NCBI RefSeq assembly: GCF_014839805.1
Contig: NC_051130.1
Location: 7,192,001-7,256,000, forward strand
Direction: 5' to 3'
Source: Manduca sexta
Taxonomy: Eukaryota > Arthropoda > Insecta > Lepidoptera > Sphingidae
DNA: 64,000 nt
Below, piece after piece: positions 24,063-35,362 of this stretch. The notes beneath the pieces were generated by a model that was not told where the DNA came from, searched no databases, and saw nothing but the letters and a program-made list of their open reading frames with translations. The position numbers and the translations under genes were made by a program. How positions within the stretch are numbered: the stretch's first letter is position 1; every line of letters starts with the position of its first letter.

Positions 24063-24470
24063 CACATCGTTTGTGTGCTAGAGGTCCGAGGGCCTTCGTT
24101 AGTACATCAGCAGGCATATCGTTACTTTTATATATTCTAACTTAACAATATTATTAGATACCTTTTCCCTAATAAAGTGAAACCTAGTATCTATATGCTT
24201 CGTCCTGCTGTGGTGTACAGGATTTCGAACAAGATTAATGGCACTTTGGCTGTCAGAAGCTAAGTTAACTGAACAAAGTATACCTGTTATCTCGTATATA
24301 AACCGACGTAAGTAACACGCTTCCTTCGTGGCAGACGCTAATGCCATATATTCTGACTCGGCCGAACTTAACGCAACAGTAGGTTGCTTCTTGGATTCCC
24401 ATGATACTGGACCTCCACTTAACTTGTAAACATAACCGGTGTATGACCTTCTGTCGATTGGACAGTTTGC
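24063..24470 (-). pseudogene. Copia RNase H domain remnant
   Basis: The minus strand reads the copia RNase H region: YTGYVYKLSGGPVSW, then LSSAESEYMALASATKEA (acidic catalytic Glu in SESEY), SDSQSAINL with the Asp, and the KHIDTRFHFIRE stretch with its His-Asp. The frame then shifts by one base in the usual NDMPADVLTK tail. No intact start, because the RT upstream is collapsed. Confidence 0.85.
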
Positions 24471-24519
24471 CCCTTTTTTAATATAGAAAGAATATAATTC
24501 AGAGATCTTTTAATGAAAA

Positions 24520-24978
24520 ATATCTCGACAAATCTTCTCAAAAATTCAAATTCTTGACAGTGTCAAATGTCAAATTAGATTTAAAGAAGACTATTATGTC
24601 ATCAACAAAATTCCCAATATCATAAGTTCTTTACCATAGAGTTTGGTAGTTTAATTTTGTAAATCCATTTACATGGCATAACCTTTTTTTAGGCTTATCT
24701 ACTAAATTCCATGTATGGAGTTTCATTAAAGAACTATACTCACCAGCCATATTATGGTGCCACTTATCAGCATCATCGGCATGAGTAGCTTCGTAATATG
24801 TCGTAGGTTCATTAGAATCTACCATTGACGTATTGTAAGCTTTATAAAAATTTGTTGGTTTTCTGTCTCTGGAAGGGTATCTGCACTTAGGGTGCGATTC
24901 CTGTTCCAAATTCGCTGTCACTTCTTCCACACTAGGCATCCTTAAGTCACTGAGAGACTCTCGCTCTTCCAGAGTCAC
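24520..24978 (-). pseudogene. Copia reverse transcriptase remnant with internal deletion
   Basis: 24978-24631 gives the linker and RT N-terminus (PTTYYEATHADDADKW, YSSLMKLHTWNLVDKP). After a break, another frame near 24625-24590 gives FVDDIIVFFKS, a variant of the catalytic YVDD box. Fingers, most of the palm and the thumb are missing, and the next recognisable sequence is RNase H. Reverse transcriptase activity is therefore impossible from this copy. Confidence 0.75.
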
Positions 24979-25001
24979 TGACTCTTTTGCACTTTCTAGA
25001 T

Positions 25002-25844
25002 TTACTGGTAAAGTTGCTTCAGCCGCCGGGCTGATACTCTCATCACAGTCATAGAATTGACAGTCATGATCAAACTCAGACTCAATCTCTTTTGCTCATC
25101 AAATAACAATATAGATTCTGACTGTGCGACAGATTGCTTCTGCTTTAGCGCTGTAAAGCAATTTTCAAAAAAGGTTGCATCTCTGGATATAATAACTTTT
25201 CGTGGGTTAGCAGGGTCCCTAAAAATATAAGTGCCTGGATTTTCAGAATAACCGACGAAAATTGCTTCCTGTGCCTTGACATCTAATTTCTTCCTGTGAC
25301 ACGAAGGTATATGGACTAGAGCTCTACAACCAAATACTTTTAGATGGCTAAGATCACCTTTTCGTCCATACCATTTGTCATAAGGAATTTGTCCACCTAA
25401 GGCTCGATGAGGAGACCTATTCTTAAGGTAAATGGCAACTTGGAATGCATCTTCCCAGAATGCTTTCGGTAGTGAACTTTCAGCTAGCAACGTTCTTGCC
25501 TTTTCTGTAACCGAACGATGGGTGCGTTCCGCTACTCCAACTTGCTGAGGACTATAAGGCGTCGTTGTTTGATGTTCTATACCTTTTGAAGCAAGATAAT
25601 CAACAAACTCTTTATTCACGAACTCCTTACCTCCATCAGTCCTAATTGCTTTAATTGTTTTATCTAACTGATTTTCAACAAAACATTGAAACACACAAAA
25701 TATATGTTTGACTTCTGTTTTAGAAGAAATAAAATAAGCAAACACTTTTCGCGTATAATCGTCTACTATTGTCAACATATATCTATTTCCTTGAAAAGAA
25801 GTTGTAGACACCGGTCCCATCAAATCCATATGGATCAGTTCCAA
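25002..25844 (-). pseudogene. Copia integrase core
   Basis: Open frame of 280 codons. It contains the integrase catalytic triad: Asp in HMDLMGPV, Asp in AIRTDGGKEF, Glu in GVAERTHRSV, plus TIVDDYTRKVFAYF and the FGCRALVHIP and EAIFVGYSE segments typical of copia. It overlaps the upstream gag-protease frame at 25835-25844, in a different frame, so a frameshift separates zinc finger and core. It ends in a stop before the RT. Confidence 0.88.
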
Positions 25845-27115
25845 AGGGAAGTAGCCCTATTAAACGCTAACCTTTTGAAAGGTTTTCTTGCTTGTTTACC
25901 TTCCACGCAAGCGATACAACTAGTTTTATCTACTCCTGTATACTTTATACCTACCTTGTGATTTTTCAGTTGGTTCATGCCTATACGACACAAATGTCCT
26001 AACCTCTTATGCCATATTTGATAACTATCCTGACAACCAGAGTGCACATCTTGTGTCAAAAAATTATCCGCCACATTCTCGGAAACATTTACAGTACCAT
26101 CTAAAACGTACAGTCCACCACAGGGCGAGGCATGAGCAACAGATTCACCTGTAAAATTAAAAGTATCAGATTTATAAAAGTTACATCCATTTTTATCAAA
26201 AACACAAATAAAACCCTTTTCAACAGTTTTATATACAGATAACAAACTAGCTTTCAAATCTGGTATATAAGCAACATCACTAATATTGTTGACCACGTTC
26301 TCGGGCGTGTTTATTGAAATATTTCCAATTCCGCAGCACTTCATCTGTTCTCCATTTGCGACAGTAACAGTACCTTGATTTTGTATCGAGATATTCTGAA
26401 ACCAGTCCCGTCTAGAAGTCATGTGTCTAGTACAACCTGAATCTACATAAAATATGTCCTTTCTTGGGTTTCCAGAAGTATTAAGAGTTGTAAATATCGT
26501 ATCATTGGTATTTACCGCATTGCCTTTCTCCTTCTTGTTTCTCAGTGGACAGTCTGGTCTCTTATGTCCAGGTGTCTTGCACTCATAACAAACTATATTC
26601 TTCTTCATTGACTTAGGCTTCTTCTTCGCATGAAAAACAGAGTCTAATGACGGAGCCACATCTTTGGACATTTCATTAAGCAGTTTTGTTTTCACCAACT
26701 CTGTAGTCACGTCTACATTACAATTTTCTAAAGCCATAATGAGAGGTTCATACCTTGGAGTTAGACCTCCCAAAAGTATTGCAGCAATAGACTTGTCCTC
26801 TATGACTACATCAATATCCGCAAGATCCTGTGCGGTTGACATAACTGCGTTAATATATAGTTCAATATTTTTGAACTCTGATAGACTCAACCTGTACAGT
26901 CTACGCTCCAAAAATAATCTTCGTCCTATTCCCTTATCTTCAAAGGCTTTTTGCAAACAAGTCCATGCCTCAGATGCAGTTTTCGCACATCTTATATGGG
27001 TTATCGCTGCACCTTCTACTGATAAGCATATCTTTGCTAATGCCTTTGCGTCTTTGCGTACCTTTGTAGAGGCAGGGTTTGTGTCTCCTTTTGGGTATCC
27101 ACTATTGTTTCCCAT
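25835..27115 (-). pseudogene. Copia gag-protease-integrase zinc finger
   Basis: 426 codons from ATG 27115. Gag comes first (UBN2-like core with ASEAWTCLQKAFEDKG and LLGGLTPRYEPL). The zinc knuckle CYECKTPGHKRPDC (CCHC) lies near residue 173, the aspartic protease motif YVDSGCTRHM near 224, and the integrase HHCC pre-domain with WHKRLGH and CIACVEGKQ near 370-410. The frame leaves register after KPFKRLAFNRA, just before the integrase core. The N-terminus looks short for copia gag; upstream codons toward 27290 may belong to the original start. Confidence 0.88.
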
Positions 27116-27357
27116 AAATCCTCATGGATAAGGTAATTTCGCATCTTGAACTTCCAAGTTGGATATCCATCTTTTATCCTCAAACAAGGAAATGGAAAAG
27201 ATGTGATCGACGCAGGGAATTTTTCATACTCGAAACATCTCCAGATTCATGTGACATTTTCAGACTATTACTATTTCCTAGTCACACAAAAATATATTCA
27301 ACTTTATTTTACTAAATAACGTAAAAAACTAAGAACTAAGCGTTCGTGCTGATAACG

Positions 27358-27534
27358 TGTTGTAAATATGGTATATGTTCTTAGTAATTAAATAAAGTTA
27401 GTAAAAAGATGTTATTGACATGAGTGTTTATTTCGGACTAAAGAGAAGTAACTATGGCAAACAAAATACAATTAGTTCTAAAAATAGAACATATAAAAAA
27501 TAATAAGTCACGACGAAGGTTACAATCTCCAACA
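27358..27534 (-). repeat. Copia 5' LTR
   Basis: 177 bp, identical by eye to the 3' LTR except one extra A. Located upstream of gag on the minus strand. Confidence 0.9.
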
Positions 27535-27539
27535 GATAC

Positions 27540-29151
27540 AAATATCCAACCATCAACCTATGATATTGCCAATGCTGATTCCAAGCCTACGATTGATTTA
27601 CAAAGAGAAATAAATTTGATGTATTAGTCTAACCTAGTGGTCGTCAGTGACCGAAATTGGATCGTCGAATCTAAAATATTTGTAATACATATCATACATA
27701 AATTTTATATTACTGCACTCCTTCATATGCACTTTAATTAAGCCAAATTTTATTTGTTTATTTATAAGTACAGATACAGACAACAGATTTATTTATTTAT
27801 TTAATAAGGTACACCAACAGCATACATATCTTTAAATCTAAAATAAAAAAGTATTGCGTGTTGACAATTGCAGATTCAATTTTACACAGAGTTTTATAAG
27901 TTTCTGTCCACGTAAGTTTTGTAAAAATGGGTAGAAAGTTTTTGCTTCACGTATAAATATATATAATATCTACTAAAAATTATTTTTGCGGATATTGCGA
28001 TCTTTTAAGATGACTGAAGGAGTCCATGCATTTGTGTATTTTGTACTATTCGTATACCAACTTGGCCACACGCACTATTTGTATCTATGGTCTCTATTTC
28101 AAAGCCGGCAAAGTAATTACAACTAATAAAAGTTTTTTATAATGCATTCTTTAGCCTTATGATATTCGACGATAAGATTTGACTTCTTTGATACTAAATT
28201 TATCGCAAAACAAAAAAGTAAACCTTAATCGCAAACCATTATACAGCTAAATATAGAATTTATTTTTGTTATGAAGTTTATTTTAAAAAGATCAATACCG
28301 TTGTAGTAATATTAGTAAGACAAATATTTCACAACCTTTTTTATTCATCATGCGGTCATAGTATTTTTTATTTATTATCCTTATATTACCTAACATGGAT
28401 AGCTTGTAGTAAGTGGTACAAACAGCGACGATATATCTCTGGGTTCAAGTTTTGTTTGCATTATGAATGGCCCGGCTTTACTGGGTTAGTATTATTTCAC
28501 AAAAACTGGCGTAAGTAAGCTTTGCTGTAAGCATTTATTTTAATAGCATTACTACTCGTCCCAAAAAGCGACTTTCTCATTCTGTATTCTCAATTAAGCA
28601 ATTCGAATGTATCGAAAATTACTCAAAATGAATAATCACTGGACACAAACATTTAAGGAACGGAAGAGAACCTATTCTTCTCTTCCTTTCCACATCTTCT
28701 CCTTGTTTTCTCTCCTCAGTCCTTGCAGTTGCAAATCATGGAATTAATTTCTAAACCATTAGCTAAAACTAGCTAACCCGGAAAAAATTGCAGCATAATC
28801 TAAAAAAAATAAAATAACGAATCACTTCCCGTCTGAATCTCCTGTGCAAGAGTGATTTGCCTCCAGGAAATCCCTCAATCTAGTCTAATTTGGTAAACGT
28901 GAAGCAAGTAATTTATAATATAACTGTAACCTGTAACCTTTAACATAATAAGATTTTGTACACATAAGATAGTATCAAAAGACATGAGAGTCAGAGCTTA
29001 AAGCACTACTTAATGAGTAGTAATCGTCCTTGCTTATTTAGGACGTGTTGTTTTTCCGTGGTCTGGTAAAGTAAAGTTAGGGAATTGCAGGCATATTAAC
29101 AGTAGGCGAAGGAGCAGTATAATAAGTCTTTACGCGTCCATTGTAATAAGC
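27540..29151. other. AT-rich intergenic sequence
   Basis: No gene. A TTTATTTATTTATTTAATAA tract at about 27790 resembles the A-rich tail (reverse) of the nested retroposon at 10858. Confidence 0.4.
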
Positions 29152-29155
29152 CCGT

Positions 29156-29511
29156 TGTCACGTTAAGATGCAACACAAGTACTTAAATGAAACTATTGAA
29201 TTAGTTTAACATATATTGAGTGATTAGTACATACTAACACTAAACACACTTAGGCTAGATTATAGTTATTATATAAAGGTAATACAGGTTCGGGCACAAA
29301 TTATAAATTCACATTCGTCCGTAAGCCGGGCGCCGTGCTTCACCATGCGTATCGTTTACATATAATCTTTGACGACCGTCCGCTACGGTGGCGGAGCACG
29401 ACTGGCCGGCGGCGAGGGAAGTCGGCGTCAGCGTCGACGCGCTGTCCAAAGTAATCGATAAGTTATCGACTAAATAAAAAGTTTAAACAATATTTATAAC
29501 GCTACGTTACA
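29156..29511 (-). repeat. Gypsy 3' LTR, full length
   Basis: It begins TGTCACG and ends CGTTACA on plus. The right third is GC- and CpG-rich (CTGGCCGGCGGCGAGGG). Fully present, unlike the partner at 34087. Confidence 0.9.
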
Positions 29512-29722
29512 TTACCCCCTCCCTTAGGAAAGAATTTTTCCTAGGGGAGAAATTAAAAAAAAAAAAAAATAAAAAATAAACTCAGTGTGTGTATAAGTAC
29601 ACAATGAGAAAAGGGAAAGAGGGAAGAATAAAGGGAATACTTAGAACATAACATTAATAAATGTTAAGAACTACCGGAAATCTTCAAATCCTTAATATGC
29701 CAGACACCTAGGTCATTTCCTA

Positions 29723-31369
29723 CTAAATCTTCCAACACATAGACAAGTGCTGAACGTTTTTCTTTAATGCGACATTTTTAAATTTAGGAGCCAACTTCTT
29801 GCTAAAGTAATTTTCTTTGTCACTTTGAAAATAACATCTTTTCCAGACAATATCTCCCACATTAAACTCTGCCTTTCTACGACGCAAATTATATTGTTGA
29901 GTGTTTTTTGTATGTGCCTGCCAAAGTGATGCTTGCACTTTGTCAAAAATTTCAGCTAGGTACCCTAAATTTTCAGCATAAGCATCATGTGGTAAAAGCA
30001 CGAGATCATTAGGATCGGAATTTTCTATATAGTGTGTCCCACAAGTCACAAGTTCCCGGCCATAAACTAAAAATGTGGCAGAATATCCGGTGCTTTCATT
30101 TACTGAACTGTTTATAGCAAACTGAATTTTAGGCAAATTTAAGTCCCAAGTTCTATGATCATCATTTACAAAGGTAGAAACAGCAGTAATTATTGTTTTA
30201 TTATATCTTTCAACGGTATTTATCTGAGGAGTATATTTAGGAATGAAATTTATATTGGGAATTTTATACCTTTTAAATATTTTATTAAGTTCTCTACTAA
30301 TAAATTGACTTCCATTATCCAAGATGATAGTTTGGGGAATGCCATGAACAAGAAATACATCATTTTCCAAATGTTTGCACACCAAGTCTGCAGTAGCCCG
30401 TCTGAGTGGGAAAAGAAGACAATACTTTGAAAAACAACATGTTACAACAAAGATGTACTGATTTTGTTTTCTGGATTTAGGTAACGGGCCGACCAAGTCA
30501 ATTGAAAGAGTCTGAAAGGGTCGCGAGACATTCTTTGGTCTACCCATCATACCAAGGGTACTATGGTTAGGTGACTTGTATGCAAGACAAATATCACAAT
30601 GAGAAACGAACTTTACGACATCAGAGTACATACCAGGCCAATAAAAACGAAGTGCCAAGCGTTTGTATGTCTTGAACACGCCGAAATGACCGGATGTGGG
30701 CACTGAATGGCATTCCTTAAGGATCTGTTCACGCCGTTCTTCAGGAATAACTTCTTTCCACGCAAATTCAGAAGTGAGAATGTTTTTATTTTTCATGTAT
30801 CTAAACAAGATACTGTTTTCTACTCTATAATTTGGAAAACTAATTGGGGAATCTTTGCAGCCGTTAAAAATACTAAGATACCAGCTATCTGTAGTCATGG
30901 TAGGAGTAGAAACAATAGATTCATCTTCAGTGATAATGTTAACTGCCACACTTCTAGAAAGAGCATCAGGAACGATATTGTCTTTACCGCGCCGATGTTT
31001 AATCTCAAAATTAAAGGAAGAGAGACGAACACCCCATCTAGCTAGACGACCCGTAGGATTTGAAAGGGACATAAACCACTTCAATGCCGCATGATCAGTG
31101 AAAACAATAAATTTTTTGTCGGTTTCTAAATAGCAACGCCAATGTTCAAGTGCGACTAAGACTGCAAGAGCTTCTCTCTCCGTAGTGCTGTAATTACGTT
31201 CTGGTGGAGTTAAAGAACGGCTCATGTATGCTATTGGGTGCTCCACCCCGTTAATGGTCTGAGCTAACATAGCGCCTATGCCAAAATTACTAGCGTCGGT
31301 ATGCACTTCGAATGGGTGTTCAAAATTAGGACACGCAAGGACTGGTGCCTCAACTAATTTGGATTTCAA
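29723..31369 (-). pseudogene. Gypsy RNase H and integrase
   Basis: An open frame of 548 codons. RNase H spans about residues 15-145 (VHTDASNFGIGAML, TTEREALAVLVALEHWR, FTDHAALKW). The integrase zinc finger follows near 210-265 (CHSVPTSGHFG...HCDICLAYK). The core has Asp in LSIDLVGPLP, Asp in IILDNGSQF and Glu in NTVERYNKT. The C-terminal part has FNVGDIVWKR (GPY-type region). The first Met is inside the polyprotein; the frame joins the RT upstream only after frameshifts at about 31370-31713. This is the best preserved part of the element. Confidence 0.9.
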
Positions 31370-31713
31370 CTTAAGAAAAGCAGCTTCTAATTGTGGCGTC
31401 CAATGAAACGGAGGAGAGTCCTTTCTAGTTGATGTCAGTTTATTAAGGGGCCTGCAATTGTACTAAATTGCGGAATAAAACGCCTGTACCATGAGGCAGT
31501 CCCCAGAAAACGTTTTATTTCTTTTTTGTTAGTGGGGGTAGGGTAATTCAGTATAGCCTCAATTTTTTCGGGGTCTGTGCGTAAACCTTGTGAATCTATA
31601 ATATAACCAAGGTAACATAACCTACTTCTAAAAACTTACATTTTTCAAGGCTAACTGTAAGATTAGCTGAAAGTAACTTTTCATGCACTTTATTCAACAA
31701 TAAAACATGCTCT

Positions 31714-32187
31714 TTAAAAAGTATTAGAAACAATAATAATATCATCAAGATAGGCAAATACTTTCAATTCAAATTCTGGTCCAAACAAAGAATCTACAAG
31801 ACGCTGCTGAGTAGCGGGAGCGTTAGTAAGACCAAATGCAGTAACCTTAAACATAAAAGTGCCCCGGCCAGGAACATAAAAGGCAGTCTTTTCCCGGTCA
31901 GGTTCATTTATTAGAATTTGCCAATAAGCTTTAGACAAATCAATACTGGACAAATATCTAGCATCTTTTAAATTATCCAATATTTCAGAAATATATGGTA
32001 GACTATATGCATCTTTCTTTGTAATTGAATTTAACTTCCGGCTATCTAAACAAAAACGAGGATTACCATCTTTTTTGCCAACTACTAATACAGGGGAAGA
32101 CCAGGGACTTTCACATGGTTCAATAACATCAAGTGCCAACATTTCATCCACCTGTTGAGTGATAACTCTTTGTTTTTCCGGTGACAT
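31714..32187 (-). pseudogene. Gypsy reverse transcriptase (fingers and palm)
   Basis: 157 codons with the RT motifs in order: WSSPVLVVGKKDG, RFCLDSRKLN, LSSIDLSKAYWQI (first catalytic Asp), TAFGLTNAPAT and AYLDDIII (catalytic YLDD). The frame ends soon after the YLDD box. The thumb (31370-31713) is only readable in shifted frames. Confidence 0.9.
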
Positions 32188-32258
32188 ACGATAATAACGT
32201 TGGTGTATGGGTTCAGAATCACCTGTGTTAATATTGTGTTTAATAAGATTTGTTCTGC

Positions 32259-32831
32259 CTAAACCTTTTCGGAGAAGGAAATATCTTTAAATTTTTCAAT
32301 TATAGTATCAGCAATGGGTTTCTCAGCATCACTTAGAGTATCATAAGCTTGTAAGTAGCTTGAGGAAGATTTCGAAATTTCTGAAAGTCCAGGGTCATCA
32401 AAAAATAAATTTTTTGTATTAGTCAAATATTTAGGGCATAAATCAAACATATTCCAAAAATCAATTCCCAATACCAATGTTGTTTTAATATCTGGGATAC
32501 AATGAGCCTTAATAATAGAGAACTTATTCTCAAAAGTTATTGGAAGCAGAATGTAACCTAGGGAATTTATCTTTTGACCTCCGGCAGCAGTAACTGTAAT
32601 CCTTTGATCAGTACACAAGGCTAAGTCAAATTGAAAAAGATACTTGTGAGAATTGTTACCCAAAATAGTAACCGCAGAACCAGTGTCTAAAAGTCCATAG
32701 AATTCCAAATCATTTGTATTATTTATTTTTACCTTAATATAAGGACGAGAGTCTTGGCTCGGAACAGATGTGAAAATTGCAGAAATCTGGTTCTTTTTTT
32801 GTAAAAAAAACTTCTTATCTTTAACAACCAA
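32259..32831 (-). pseudogene. Gypsy aspartic protease region
   Basis: 190 codons. The active-site motif LLDTGSAVTIL is near residue 55. A second ILGIDFW-like motif (TLVLGIDFWNMF) lies near 122. The frame stops at 32259, shifted relative to the RT frame, which begins with an in-frame segment ahead of 32187. Confidence 0.85.
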
Positions 32832-32937
32832 TCATTCCAATCCGAGATGTCAAAATGATTAGTTGTTACTCTCTTGCAATTTTCAGATCTTAGTTTTTGT
32901 CTGGGATTTTGGAGCACAATTTGGACAGTTTGGGGTT

Positions 32938-34152
32938 CTAACATCTTTTTCCACACTTAAAACAGAAAATAATTCTCTCAGCTGGACAATCTTTCATAGA
33001 ATGACTATCAACCTTGCAGCGAAGACAGAAAGTTTTGGGTTTGGAAACCTCAGACACAGCGGGGTTAGAATTTTTTGTGTTACTCCAGCTACTATTATAA
33101 AATTGTCTACGGTATTCTTTTGGCTTATAGGGGCGGTAACTGAATTCAGGAGCTATGGTACTGGAACTTGCAACAGGTGGTTCTTTAAATTGGTCAGAAT
33201 GCACTTTTATTTGCTCATAATTTTTACAAATATTTCGGAGCTCCTCTATAGAATTAACATTAGGTCTAGATGCAATGAACAGAGAGTAACAAGGGCGTAT
33301 GTTGTGTAAAATAATTTCTAGTTTATGCTCCTCACTCATAGGCTTACTTAGACGGGAAAACATACCTTCCATTATAGCTAAATAAATGACAATATTCTCA
33401 TTACTGCCTTGGGTACGCTGTCGTATCTCCAAGGACATCCTATAGTCATAGTCAGGAATGTCAAAATCCTCCCTAAGTAAATGAATTAAAGTTTTCCAAT
33501 CATTAACTTTTGCCTTAGTACTACGATACCAATGAAGAGCATCACCAATAAAAATATCAATGGCAGAGGAAAGCATTTTTTCCTCTGTAACACCCTTAGA
33601 TACCCGGAATTCCTCAAGGTTTTGAATAAAGGAGCGTACACAAGTTTTACCGTCATATTTCAGTTTTGCTAATTCTCCAGCCAGTCCACGATCACATTTT
33701 ACTGAAATATTTAAATTGGACAATTCAGATTTGTCTAAATGTTCTTTATGTGGCTCTATAGAAGCTACTTTAGATTCCTGACTAGGATTAGTTAAAGTCA
33801 AAAGATTTGAGTAGTGGCTGTTAAATGTATTCCTTAATTTGTTTAAAGTAATAAAATCATTAGGCTCTTCGGGTTGTTGTATTCTTTGTAATCTGTAGTG
33901 TAAGTGATTTAACAATGAAGTGGTTCTAGCTAGTAGTGCATCATTGTAATTAGTTTTCAGATTTTCAATGTTAATGCTCACTTTACCTAACGTCTCTTCA
34001 CAACCGGCTATATCCTCTGCAAAACTGTACACTGTGTCCAATATATCATCAGACGCATAAAGTTGTGTCAATTTATTGACTTGACGTACGGTGGCGGAGC
34101 ACGACTGGCCGGCGGCGAGGGAAGTCGGCGTCAGCGTCGACGCGCTGTCCAA
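32938..34152 (-). pseudogene. Gypsy gag, 5' end lost
   Basis: 404 open codons carrying a capsid-like helical region (about residues 160-310) and a zinc knuckle CLRCKVDSHSMKDC (CCHC). A second knuckle starts with CFKCGK, where the frame shifts at about 32940. The open frame runs rightward into the truncated LTR: the first codon at 34152 is TTG, not ATG, and residues 1-22 are LTR sequence. The true gag start was therefore probably lost with the leader. Confidence 0.8.
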
Positions 34153-34214
34153 AGTAATCGATAAGTTATCGACTAAATAAAAAGTTTAAACAATATTTAT
34201 AACGCTACGTTACA
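34087..34214 (-). repeat. Gypsy 5' LTR, truncated to 128 bp
   Basis: It matches 29384-29511. The inner 228 bp of the LTR, the primer-binding site and the leader are absent, and gag sequence begins directly at 34086. A shared trinucleotide (TAC on plus) sits at the junction. Confidence 0.9.
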
Positions 34215-34218
34215 CCGT

Positions 34219-34705
34219 TAAGTTTACTTCACTGAGTAAAATAAGGCTTATTTATTTATTTAACAAGGCTTAGTAAAATAAGCTGCTAAATTATTGTAAA
34301 TGATATACAAGGCTCCAAATTCCATTAAGTAAACCTGAAAACATGGATAACGCTATGTCCTTCTCAGTAAATATCTTAGTCTCAATATGACATTAACACG
34401 AAACAAGGTATAATCTTTACAGTCTTGTTATGTGATCGTGCGGAGATAATTTGCAGTTATAAGTGTAATGCAATAAAAATACTACTTTTTAAGACGTAAT
34501 TTAATAAAATAAGAATGTGCCGCACTTCTGTGCCATAAACAAATTTGACCTTTTGGTACGGAGGGAAGTTTTGTGACGTAAATACCAGAACATTATCGAT
34601 ATTATTGAACAAGTAATGTAAACGCTACCACGAAAAAAACAAATTATATACGTCACAAAAATAAATTAATGGTACCTAGTTACTACTTATTATGGATGTA
34701 GGTAT
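34219..34705. other. AT-rich intergenic sequence
   Basis: No gene. A TTATTTATTTATTTAACAAG tract at about 34248 resembles other retroposon tails in this window. Confidence 0.4.
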
Positions 34706-34817
34706 ATCGTGAGGAAATCTACGTAACTAGGAATTCTTAAAAAGGATTTCATAAGTATGTGAAGTCAGCCGATCCGCATTAAGCCAGCGTGGATAAAGGA
34801 CTAAATCATGTCAGGCA
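34706..34817 (+). repeat. SINE family 1 fragment (3' half)
   Basis: ATCGTGAGGAAATCT, GGATTTCATAAGTATGTGAA, GTCAGCCGATCCGCATTAAG and CCAGCGTGG correspond to the 3' half of the copy at 52329. Confidence 0.6.
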
Positions 34818-35264
34818 TACATTATACAATTATAATATGTCTATTTTATAAAAATTGCATAAACACGGAACCATCTATTCACTCTCGTCCCTCAGAATTG
34901 CCAGGTTTTTCTATGCTGTGTTCATACTAGTATTAATTGTGCATTAACCACTTAAGATGTTTCCATCCCATCGGTTATATAGTTGACAGGCCGATGTCTT
35001 ACGCCGGTAACACAGACTAAACGCAACAGGCGTGAATCAATAGCGACCTTCATTCATATGTTATACAAGATGTGTTTATCATTTCAATGAATCACTGCAG
35101 CTATAGGATTTTCCTAAACTTTCGTATTTGTAAATATGATACTATTTTATTTGTAAATAAGTTAAAAATGTTATAGGAGTTCTCGTGATCTGGGATTATT
35201 AATTTTCGTTATTGCAATGAAATGATTTATTTGTGCCCGTAAAATGTTATACATTATTTAGATT

Positions 35265-35362
35265 CCGTTAATATTAACTCTACCATCAGTTCGGAAAGCA
35301 GGTCTCACCAGAGAAGAACGGGCATGAAACTCTGGTATTGCTCTTTTCAAAACTACAGTACA
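35265..35362 (-). repeat. LINE-like 3' tail repeat, second copy
   Basis: Reverse of the repeat at 3715: ACTCTACCATCAGTTCGGAA, AGCAGGTCTCACCAGAGAAG, AACGGGCATGAAACTCTGGT. Confidence 0.6.

Larger units (their letters stand above)
23810..27539 (-). mobile_element. Copia (Ty1-like) LTR retrotransposon with target duplication GATAC
   Basis: A complete but defective Ty1/copia insertion on the minus strand. LTRs of 176 and 177 bp (23815-23990 and 27358-27534) both run TGTTG...CAACA and differ only by a one-base indel in an A run. GATAC flanks both ends (23810-23814, 27535-27539). Domain order on the minus strand is gag with zinc knuckle, protease, integrase, then reverse transcriptase and RNase H. 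That order (integrase before RT) is diagnostic of copia. A purine-rich tract AAGGGCGGC abuts the 3' LTR at about 23991. The primer-binding region lies just inside 27357; I did not assign its tRNA. The element is about 3.7 kb, short of the usual 4.5-5 kb, because most of the RT is missing. Confidence 0.93.
29152..34218 (-). mobile_element. Ty3/gypsy LTR retrotransposon with target duplication CCGT
   Basis: A gypsy-type (Metaviridae) element on the minus strand. Domain order is gag, protease, reverse transcriptase, RNase H, integrase. CCGT flanks both ends (29152-29155, 34215-34218). The left LTR (3' LTR) is 356 bp. The right LTR is only 128 bp, equal to the outer 128 bp of the left one with no difference I can see. 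A polypurine tract (AAGGGAGGGGG on minus) abuts the 3' LTR at about 29512-29525. No env-like frame follows integrase. Several frameshifts break gag-pol. The near-identical LTR overlap indicates a recent insertion, so the defects are recent or were inherited by template. Confidence 0.92.

Noticed and set aside
29156..29722. A possible envelope gene after integrase, which would make the gypsy element an errantivirus
   Set aside because: Only a polypurine tract and the LTR follow the integrase C-terminus. No third frame exists.
34087..34152. LTR-encoded N-terminus of gag as a genuine start
   Set aside because: The first codon is TTG, the residues are LTR sequence, and the junction is a deletion. 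A chance open frame is simpler.
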